5,151 nucleotides of DNA from Clostridiaceae bacterium. GTDB taxonomy: Bacteria; Bacillota; Clostridia; Saccharofermentanales; UBA5734. The notes beneath the pieces were generated by a model. The model saw only the letters and a program-made list of their open reading frames with translations, was not told the origin of the DNA and made no database searches. Location: NCBI GenBank assembly GCA_012729935.1, contig JAAYBY010000076.1, positions 1 to 5,151 on the forward strand, written 5' to 3'. The position numbers and the translations under genes were made by a program. Below, in pieces: positions 1-5,151 of the stretch (position 1 is its first letter; each line of letters opens with the position of its first letter).

Positions 1-670
1 ACAATCCGTGTTCACCACTGTGCGGGTTCAATCCGGCAACTGCCAGCGGTTGTTCCAGCACATCAAGCTGCTTAAGCGCCTGGTAGCAGCGCTTGGCTGT
101 CGTATAAACACGATCGAATGTCACCAGATCGCAGGCTTCCCGCAAACTGACATGGCGACTGAGAAAAAATACGCGTAATCCACTGGTCTCAAACAAAGTC
201 AGCGGATTGTCTGTGTCTGTCAAACCGGCCAGTATTTCTGTGTGGCCAATAAAGGGTATATTGGCAGCCCGCAGAGACTCTTTATTGATCGGTGTCGTGG
301 CGATCGCTCCCGCACCATAGGCGGTAATAAGCGCAACACTCCGATGTATGTAGTCGAAAGCACAACGCCCGGCCAATGCCTGAACGTGTCCTTGTTTAAG
401 GGTTTCCAGACCATCGTGCGATAAATCCACCAAATCAATGAACCCAAAATGGAAGTGGGCGTCCTCGATCGAATCAATTGTATGCAGATGCACCTTCTGA
501 TCCAGAATCGATAATGTCTGGGCCAGGCAGAACGCGTCACCCACCACCAGAGGCCGACACCAGTCATAAACGTGCGGATCCAGAAGCGCCTTCAGGACAA
601 TTTCCGGTCCGATACCATTGGGATCACCCATCGGAATGATGATGAGGGGGCGTCCGTCAATTTGATTCAT
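1..670 (-). CDS. pdxA: PdxA-family 4-phospho-hydroxyacid dehydrogenase (partial, 3' end beyond left edge)
   Basis: The frame is open for 223 codons from ATG 670-668 to the left edge; family members are about 330 residues, so about two thirds is present. Visible motifs are MGDPNGIGPEI (residues 14-24), TTPINKESLRAANIPFIGHTE (start 125, with substrate-binding His143-Thr144), a His173 in LSRHVSLREA, and AGLNPHSGEHG (212-222). By alignment to E. coli PdxA from memory, His173 and His217 match the first two metal ligands (His166, His211). The third, in a YHDQG motif, would lie outside the window. The family is cytosolic and carries out NAD-dependent oxidation and decarboxylation of 4-phosphooxy-threonine or the related 4-phospho-threonate/erythronate. 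The segment usually reading THLPLRD is RHVSLRE here. Most Bacillota make PLP by PdxST, so a PdxA2-type sugar-acid role is as likely as vitamin B6 synthesis. The family is secure; the exact substrate is not. Confidence 0.9.
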   Translation of the reverse strand, partial: MNQIDGRPLIIIPMGDPNGIGPEIVLKALLDPHVYDWCRPLVVGDAFCLAQTLSILDQKVHLHTIDSIEDAHFHFGFIDLVDLSHDGLETLKQGHVQALAGRCAFDYIHRSVALITAYGAGAIATTPINKESLRAANIPFIGHTEILAGLTDTDNPLTLFETSGLRVFFLSRHVSLREACDLVTFDRVYTTAKRCYQALKQLDVLEQPLAVAGLNPHSGEHGL

Positions 671-675
671 AGGCG

Positions 676-686
676 TCACCTTTCCT
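676..686 (-). promoter_or_regulatory. Ribosome binding site of the pdxA-like gene
   Basis: On the minus strand the sequence AGGAAAGGTGA ends 5 nt before the ATG at 670. The core AAAGG lies 8-9 nt upstream. This supports the ATG at 670 as the start, which also places the MGDP motif at the usual distance from the N-terminus. I saw no convincing -35/-10 pair for this gene in the divergent gap; the best candidate is a weak TTGATG-17-GACTAT. Confidence 0.7.
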
Positions 687-792
687 GATACAATTTATCG
701 CTGTAGAACAATAGTCTGAGCAGGTTCAGCATACATCAATATGAAGCTCCGCTCAAGTCCGACAACTGACAACAGGCGTCCCATCCCATCGA

Positions 793-821
793 TTGCCAGT
801 GGCTTCTAAAACTGCTATACT
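793..821 (+). promoter_or_regulatory. Sigma-70/sigma-A type promoter of prfC
   Basis: The -35 TTGCCA (793-798) is separated by exactly 17 bp from the -10 TATACT (816-821). A TG at 813-814 gives an extended -10 (TGCTATACT). Transcription would start near 828, leaving a leader of about 24 nt that holds little besides the Shine-Dalgarno sequence. This argues against leader-based control of prfC. A small palindrome GCCA-G-TGGC (795-803) overlaps the -35, but it is too short to call an operator. Confidence 0.75.
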
Positions 822-836
822 ATCAAAGCTAAAAAC

Positions 837-843
837 AAGGAGG
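837..843 (+). promoter_or_regulatory. Ribosome binding site of prfC
   Basis: AAGGAGG at 837-843 is a near-perfect match to the anti-Shine-Dalgarno sequence, with 8 nt to the ATG at 852. It fixes the prfC start and suggests efficient initiation. Confidence 0.85.
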
Positions 844-851
844 CGTGATCC

Positions 852-2471
852 ATGCCCGAAGACATCGGCAATGAAGTTGCCAGACGGCGCACATTTGCCA
901 TCATTTCACATCCGGACGCTGGTAAAACCACCATGACTGAGAAATTGCTTCTCTATGGTGGTGCGATTCACCTTGCCGGAACGGTCAAGTCGCGTAAATC
1001 AAATCGACATGCGACTTCTGACTGGATGGAGATTGAGAAGAAGCGGGGCATTTCCGTCACATCTTCTGTGATGCAGTTTGAGTATAACGGATTCTGTATT
1101 AATATTCTTGATACACCGGGACATCAGGACTTTTCCGAGGACACCTATCGTACGCTTTGTGCTGCCGATGCCGCTGTCATGCTGATCGACGGAGCAAAAG
1201 GTGTCGAGGCGCAGACTATCAAGCTTTTTACCGTCTGCCGTCAGCGGGGTCTGCCGATTTTCACCTTTATCAATAAGATGGATCGGGCTGCGAAAGATCC
1301 GTTTGAGTTGATGGATGAGCTGGAGAAAGTGCTGGGCATCCAATCGGTTCCCATCAACTGGCCGATTGGAACGAGCGGGGACTTTACCGGTGTTTACAAC
1401 CGGAAACTCAATCGGGTCGAATTATTTGACAATAAAAAGAAAGACCATGGTGCCAGCATGGTCAAGGTCAATGTTACGAGTGCTGAAGATCCGAAACTAA
1501 CAGATCTGATCGGAACACACAGGCGCGAACAGCTGATTTCCGATATCGAACTGCTCGATATTGCAGGCGATGAACTTGACCTCGATCGGGTGCTGACCGG
1601 CGAACTAACCCCGATATTTTTTGGCAGCGCCCTGTCAAATTTTGGTGTTGAGTTTTTCCTGAACGAGTTTCTTTCGATGGCACCGCCGCCGCTTGCCCGG
1701 ATGAGCAACGAAGGGCTGGTTCCACCTGACGCCCCATTCTTCAGCGGATTTGTTTTTAAGATCCAGGCGAACATGAATCCTGACCATCGGGATCGAATGG
1801 CTTTCATTCGTGTTTGTTCCGGTCGCTTTGAAAAGGGGTTGGAGGTCCAGAACACACGTCTGAAAAGACCGGTTCGATTGACCCAGCCTCAGCAGTTCAT
1901 GGCGCAGGATCGCAATTTGATCGAAGAGGCGTATCCGGGTGATATCATCGGCGTTTTTGATCCTGGGCTTCTCCAGATCAGCGATACACTCACGGTCGAT
2001 CATCCAACACTGGATTTTGAACCGATACCGGTCTTCCCGCCTGAGCATTTTGCCCGGGTGGCTCCAGCCAATTCAATGAAACGTAAACAATTCATGAAAG
2101 GGCTCGAACAATTGGCTGAGGAAGGTGCCGTCCAGCTGTATAAAGAGCCGGATATAGGAACAGAAACGTATATTGTCGGCGTTGTCGGCGTCTTACAGCT
2201 TGACGTTCTTGACTACCGTCTGACTGCCGAATACGGTGTATCCATTCGCCAGACAGGACTGAATTACCGGTTAGCACGCTGGATCCATCCTTCTGAATCC
2301 GGATTGTTCGCTGACCCCGGTTCATTACAGCTGACCAGCACAACTTTGGTTGTGCTCGATACTGAAGAAAGACCGGTTCTATTGTTTGAATCCGAGTGGG
2401 CAATCCAATGGGCACTCGAGCGAAATCCCGGTTTAAAACTCGTTAGCATTCACGAAAAACGGTCATTCTGA
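852..2471 (+). CDS. prfC: Peptide chain release factor 3 (RF3), translational GTPase
   Basis: The product is 539 residues; RF3 proteins are usually about 520-530. The G domain (about 1-280) has every expected motif: G1 SHPDAGKTT (19-27), the RF3 signature KSRKSNRHATSDWMEIEKKRGISVTSS (46-72) that includes switch I with Thr70, G3 DTPGH (87-91), G4 NKMD (141-144) and G5 GSA (258-260). A beta-barrel domain II follows (about 290-390), with FMAQDRNLIEEAYPGDIIG. Domain III carries KGLEQLAEEGAVQLY and the VGVVGVLQLDVLDYRL segment typical of RF3. The HATSDWM signature separates it from EF-G and from tetracycline-type ribosomal protection proteins. RF3 acts on the ribosome after peptide release, using GTP to recycle RF1/RF2. 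The start has an ideal RBS. The gene is monocistronic: it diverges from the pdxA-like gene and runs tail-to-tail into thrC. No damage or unusual residues are visible. Confidence 0.97.
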   Translation: MPEDIGNEVARRRTFAIISHPDAGKTTMTEKLLLYGGAIHLAGTVKSRKSNRHATSDWMEIEKKRGISVTSSVMQFEYNGFCINILDTPGHQDFSEDTYRTLCAADAAVMLIDGAKGVEAQTIKLFTVCRQRGLPIFTFINKMDRAAKDPFELMDELEKVLGIQSVPINWPIGTSGDFTGVYNRKLNRVELFDNKKKDHGASMVKVNVTSAEDPKLTDLIGTHRREQLISDIELLDIAGDELDLDRVLTGELTPIFFGSALSNFGVEFFLNEFLSMAPPPLARMSNEGLVPPDAPFFSGFVFKIQANMNPDHRDRMAFIRVCSGRFEKGLEVQNTRLKRPVRLTQPQQFMAQDRNLIEEAYPGDIIGVFDPGLLQISDTLTVDHPTLDFEPIPVFPPEHFARVAPANSMKRKQFMKGLEQLAEEGAVQLYKEPDIGTETYIVGVVGVLQLDVLDYRLTAEYGVSIRQTGLNYRLARWIHPSESGLFADPGSLQLTSTTLVVLDTEERPVLLFESEWAIQWALERNPGLKLVSIHEKRSF

Positions 2472-2503
2472 TCACTCATTAATCAGAATATTACGGACCG
2501 TTT
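2457..2503. terminator. Two-part inverted repeat across the prfC/thrC stop codons, possible bidirectional terminator
   Basis: The left arm AAACGGTCATTCTGAT (2457-2472) pairs fully with ATCAGAAT (2482-2489) and GACCGTTT (2496-2503). This gives two 8-bp stems separated by a 6-nt bulge (2490-2495) on one side, around a 9-nt loop. Both stop codons lie within it: the prfC TGA at 2469-2471 and the thrC TGA at 2474-2472. Read in the thrC direction, the outer stem runs into TTTTT, a short U-tract like that of an intrinsic terminator. Read in the prfC direction only TTT follows, so termination there would be weaker. The pairing is seen directly; the terminator role is inferred. Confidence 0.55.
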
Positions 2504-3992
2504 CGCGGATCTGTTCAATCGGAATGATTAAATGATGATTGACCTGTTTCGAGCTTAACTGCTGCAGCGATACCGGCAGTGTCAGACCACTTTCAGCTGC
2601 CAGTTCATCCAGAAGCGTATCGAGACTCCTGCCATTTGCATACCCTTTGCCAAACAACGCATCACTGACAGCTTCAGGGAATTTAAACGGACTGGCTGTC
2701 GAGACAAAAACTGTTTTTGCCTCATCGTTTGAGCGCAGCCGATAACGTCCGTACACATTAAAGCCGACAGCGGTATGTGTGTCGATGACATGATCACAGC
2801 GATCATAGACTTCACGGATCATTCTCAGTGTTCCTTTGTCATCAGCAAAGCCTCCGACGAAAAGCGATTGCAGACGTTTCAGCATAGGTGCATCAATTTG
2901 GTAATGACCTTGCTCCGCCAAATCGCGCATGTGTTCGCGGACTATTTCACCTGAGCGGTCCGTCAATTCAAACAGCAGCCTTTCCAGATTGCTGGAGATC
3001 AGAATATCCATTGACGGTGCGTTGGTTTTATAAAACGGCCTGCGCTTATCATAATGCCCGTTGCGTATAAAATCCGAGAGAATATTATTCCGGTTTGACG
3101 CACAAATCAGCTTGTTGATCGGCAACCCCATCCGGAAGGCATACCAGCCGGCCAGAATGTTGCCAAAATTACCGGTTGGAACAACAAAATTGATATTTTC
3201 ACCAGGTTCAATCCGGTTCAGACGCAGTAAATCAGCATACGCAGAGAAATAATAGACGATCTGCGGAACCAGCCGGCCCCAATTGATCGAGTTTGCTGAT
3301 GTCAAATAGAAATTCTCTTTTTTCAGTTGTTCGGATAATTCCTCATCCATGAACAACTGCTTCACCGCTCGCTGCGCGTCATCAAAAGTACCTTCAATTG
3401 CGACCACGTGGCAATTGTCGCCTTCTTGTGTGATCATCTGCAATTTCTGCATGTCGCTGATGCCGTCATTCGGGTAAAACACAATGGCCTGTGTCCCCGG
3501 AATATCACGAAACCCTTCAAGTGTTGCTTTGCCTGTATCGCCTGAGGTTGCCGTCAGGACACACAGCCGCCGGGTGTGGTCACTTATATTATTTGCTGTT
3601 GTCATCAGGTATGGCAACAGCTGCAGCGCGAGATCCTTGAAGGCGGCAGACGGTCCATGCCAAAGTTCGAGGATGTATTCCTGCTCGTTGTATTGATTCA
3701 GCTGAACCAGCGGTGCCGGCTCAGGCTGAAAACGACTCTCTTCTTCATGATCCCCGTAAATGGTATCAATCGCCTCTGACAGCTCCCGCACATCGTAATC
3801 AGTCAAGTACAAAGATAGTATTGACAAAGCACGTTCAGCGTAGGTTTTCTGACTCATGGCGACAATGTCATCCAGACTGACCTGAGGTATTTGATCCGGG
3901 ACGTAAAGACCGCCGTCAGGCGCCAGTCCGGTCCGGATGGCTTCGGCTGAGTGGACGGGTTCACAAAGTCCTCTTGTGCTGATATATTGCAT
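2472..3992 (-). CDS. thrC: Threonine synthase (PLP-dependent)
   Basis: This 506-residue protein converts O-phospho-L-homoserine and water to L-threonine and phosphate, the last step of threonine synthesis, in the cytosol. It begins with the family N-terminus MQYISTRG and has GLAPDGGLYVP (22-32). The PLP lysine is Lys119 in WHGPSAAFKDLALQ. Other motifs are TATSGDTGKAT (147-157), SANSINWGRLVPQ (232-244), the phosphate-binding loop VPTGNFGN (271-278), SNRNNILSDF (299-308), PSMDILISSNLERL (326-339) and DTHTAVG (404-410). The length fits the longer, roughly 490-510 residue branch found in clostridia and fungi. The frame is open upstream to an ATG at 4133, but that would overlap the TPR gene by about 100 bp and has no family similarity. 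The ATG at 3992 has an AGGAGG and matches the family start. The 3' end abuts prfC. Confidence 0.96.
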   Translation of the reverse strand: MQYISTRGLCEPVHSAEAIRTGLAPDGGLYVPDQIPQVSLDDIVAMSQKTYAERALSILSLYLTDYDVRELSEAIDTIYGDHEEESRFQPEPAPLVQLNQYNEQEYILELWHGPSAAFKDLALQLLPYLMTTANNISDHTRRLCVLTATSGDTGKATLEGFRDIPGTQAIVFYPNDGISDMQKLQMITQEGDNCHVVAIEGTFDDAQRAVKQLFMDEELSEQLKKENFYLTSANSINWGRLVPQIVYYFSAYADLLRLNRIEPGENINFVVPTGNFGNILAGWYAFRMGLPINKLICASNRNNILSDFIRNGHYDKRRPFYKTNAPSMDILISSNLERLLFELTDRSGEIVREHMRDLAEQGHYQIDAPMLKRLQSLFVGGFADDKGTLRMIREVYDRCDHVIDTHTAVGFNVYGRYRLRSNDEAKTVFVSTASPFKFPEAVSDALFGKGYANGRSLDTLLDELAAESGLTLPVSLQQLSSKQVNHHLIIPIEQIRETVRNILINE

Positions 3993-4003
3993 GGTGCTTG
4001 GTG

Positions 4004-4009
4004 CCTCCT
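4004..4009 (-). promoter_or_regulatory. Ribosome binding site deciding the thrC start
   Basis: AGGAGG on the minus strand lies 11 nt before the ATG at 3992. The spacing is at the long end of normal, but the match is complete. Together with the MQYISTRG N-terminus, it selects this ATG over the upstream in-frame one at 4133. Confidence 0.8.
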
Positions 4010-4020
4010 GTTTGGGATAA

Positions 4021-4048
4021 ATTAAATTAATAACCCATTTCCTGTAAA
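4021..4048 (-). promoter_or_regulatory. Candidate promoter of thrC overlapping the end of the TPR gene
   Basis: On the minus strand, TTTACA (4048-4043, five of six bases of the -35 consensus) and TTTAAT (4026-4021, five of six of the -10) are separated by 16 bp. The start would be near 4014, giving a leader of about 21 nt that opens directly before the thrC AGGAGG. The TPR stop codon TAA (4029-4027) sits in the spacer. This would let thrC be expressed independently of the gene before it. The region is AT-rich, so a chance match is possible. Confidence 0.5.
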
Positions 4049-5151
4049 CGAAAAGCGGCGCTTTGTGCGATATCGCGTCCTGCAAAGCGGCGGACGACAT
4101 ATTCAAAATAGGGTCTGGCTGCCTCTTTGTCATTCAGGAGCTGGTAGCAGCGCCCGGTATAGTAGGCAACGCCTCCGCCATATGAATCAGGATTGAGTTC
4201 ATAGGCCTTTAAATAGTATACCAGAGCATCTTCATATTGTTCTTTCTGAAACAGCGGTTCTGCCTGGCGTCGGAACTGGTTTGCCGCAGTCACAGCAATC
4301 TGGGCGATTTTCGCTTCCACCTGGTCCCTCAGCCCACCGGCAGTTTCCGGAATAGCATCAATCGACAGCTGGTCGGGCAGATCGACCAGTAAGGATCGCG
4401 CTTCGAGTAATCTGCCTGCCGCACCCATTACATCGCCTGACAGAAGCTGCAGTGCTTCATCGTAGGCTTCGACTGCCTTCTGCATCGAGAGAACCGCCGG
4501 ATCTGCAGTCGGAGTTGGTTGTCGCGTCGGTGTCGGGGTGGCAGTCGTGGTCGGGAGTGGACTGGGCGTCGGTTCCGGTGTTGGCTGTGGTGTTGGTTCC
4601 GGTGGTTTCACCGTTATTGTCTGATCGCCTGTCGGAGTGGGGACGGCAACCTGCTCAAACGTCTGTTGATAGGATTCCAATAAGCCAGACAACCGCTCAT
4701 CTTGTTCCGAAAGCGACTCAATACGATTCAGAAGCCAAGCTAGTTTTTCGGAATCGCTCGCCTTGATTTCCCGCTCCTTGTTTCGGTTTGGTATCCAGAC
4801 CGTAAAAGTCAGAACCAAAAGAACGACAATCAAAACCGCTGATGCAGGAATCACCCACTGCAGCAGATCCGCCGGCTGAAACGATTCCCGAACAAAGGTC
4901 TCCTGATCATCTCCCATGTCACCCTGGCGAATCAGGCGCTTTTTTTCACGCTCGCTTGCCATACGAACACTGCGGTGCCGACGTGTTTTCTCGAGAATTT
5001 GACCGGAACCGGCCGATACGACGCGTGCGGGTTTAGAATTCCCGTCCTGCGTCTTGATTTCAACGTTATCTGCTTCGGACCATTCGGTCAGTGCTTTCTG
5101 GCTTTCCAGCGCCGTCGCCTGTAAAGATTCAGGCAGATAATTGTCTATTGC
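4027..5151 (-). CDS. Membrane-anchored protein with Pro/Thr-rich stalk and C-terminal TPR repeats (5' end beyond right edge)
   Basis: The frame is open from the right edge to TAA 4029-4027, giving 374 visible residues. The part before Met64 (ATG 4962) has no stop and reads as hydrophilic protein. No RBS precedes that ATG, so the true start is probably outside the window. In order there is an unidentified segment (1-63), a basic stretch RRHRSVRMASEREKKRLIRQG (57-77), one transmembrane helix (about 99-120, 4857-4792), a charged, coiled-coil-like region (about 122-168), a stalk rich in PTP/PEP (183-218), a helical region and two TPR-like repeats (about 295-322 and 327-359; EQYEDALVYYLKAYELNPDS is typical). 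Positive charges before the helix predict N-terminus inside and TPRs outside. The layout suits an envelope scaffold or the receptor part of a larger signalling protein. I do not recognise the family. A shorter protein starting at Met64 or at 4917 cannot be excluded. Confidence 0.8.
   Translation of the reverse strand, partial: AIDNYLPESLQATALESQKALTEWSEADNVEIKTQDGNSKPARVVSAGSGQILEKTRRHRSVRMASEREKKRLIRQGDMGDDQETFVRESFQPADLLQWVIPASAVLIVVLLVLTFTVWIPNRNKEREIKASDSEKLAWLLNRIESLSEQDERLSGLLESYQQTFEQVAVPTPTGDQTITVKPPEPTPQPTPEPTPSPLPTTTATPTPTRQPTPTADPAVLSMQKAVEAYDEALQLLSGDVMGAAGRLLEARSLLVDLPDQLSIDAIPETAGGLRDQVEAKIAQIAVTAANQFRRQAEPLFQKEQYEDALVYYLKAYELNPDSYGGGVAYYTGRCYQLLNDKEAARPYFEYVVRRFAGRDIAQSAAFRLQEMGY
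4498..4605 (-). repeat. Low-complexity Pro/Thr repeat segment inside the TPR gene
   Basis: About 36 codons encode mostly Pro-Thr, Pro-Glu and Pro-Ser pairs, such as PEPTPQPTPEPTPSP. On the plus strand this appears as a G/T-rich run with recurring GGTGTTGG and GGTTCCGG units. It forms the stalk between the membrane-proximal coiled coil and the TPR domain. The codons vary (CCA, CCG, CCC, CCT), so it is not a perfect DNA repeat, which lowers but does not remove the chance of slippage. Confidence 0.8.

Noticed and set aside
68..93. Shared 13-mer CTGGTAGCAGCGC here and near 4140
   Set aside because: Both copies encode Arg-Cys-Tyr-Gln in unrelated proteins on the same strand. There is no flanking similarity, so it is best read as coincidence of codon choice.
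220..567. A 115-codon minus-strand open frame at the left end
   Set aside because: It overlaps the PdxA-family gene in another frame on the same strand. The PdxA frame carries the conserved motifs, whereas this product is rich in Trp/Arg and looks non-biological.
710..735. CTGAGCAGGTTCAG-like symmetry in the divergent gap
   Set aside because: Only four-base arms pair and there is no T-run or second copy, so it does not support a terminator or operator.
795..803. Small palindrome GCCAGTGGC over the prfC -35 box
   Set aside because: Four-base arms are too short to separate from chance, and no second copy is present nearby.
1394..1855. A 153-codon open frame on the minus strand within prfC
   Set aside because: It lies wholly antisense to a fully intact RF3 gene. 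Its product is rich in Ser/Arg with no recognisable motif, and it has no supporting context. It is a shadow of biased codon use.
4452..4766. A 104-codon plus-strand frame opposite the TPR gene
   Set aside because: It is open because the Pro/Thr-rich repeat on the other strand gives G/T-rich sequence without stops. The Val/Ser-rich product has no motif.

Overview
The window looks like ordinary housekeeping DNA from a bacterium, most likely a member of the Bacillota (Clostridia-like). The grounds are the strong AGGAGG-type ribosome binding sites, compact promoters close to the sigma-70/sigma-A consensus, a clostridial-style threonine synthase, and a release factor 3 gene, which many clostridia carry. 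This placement is inference from style and not a database result.

Layout: positions 670-1 (minus strand) hold the first two thirds of a PdxA-family dehydrogenase, which runs off the left edge. It is divergent from prfC (852-2471, plus strand), the complete gene for peptide chain release factor 3. The 181-bp gap between them carries a clear prfC promoter with an extended -10 and a strong RBS. prfC converges on thrC (threonine synthase, 3992-2472, minus strand). The two stop codons abut with no base between them, and a two-part inverted repeat (2457-2503) spans the junction inside both coding ends. Upstream of thrC on the same strand is a membrane-anchored protein with a Pro/Thr-rich stalk and C-terminal TPR repeats (5151-4027). 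Its reading frame stays open through the right edge, so its true start is probably outside the window.

thrC lies 34 nt after the TPR gene and could be read through from it. A good promoter-like sequence overlaps the TPR stop codon, so thrC may also have its own transcription start. The genes do not form an obvious pathway: PdxA-family and ThrC enzymes both handle phosphorylated hydroxy-amino-acid-type compounds, but prfC, on the other strand, separates them. There is no gene-free stretch over 300 bases. I see no RNA gene, mobile element, CRISPR array or evident new defence system. The points most worth a second look are the overlapping bidirectional hairpin at the prfC/thrC junction and the unidentified N-terminal part of the TPR membrane protein.
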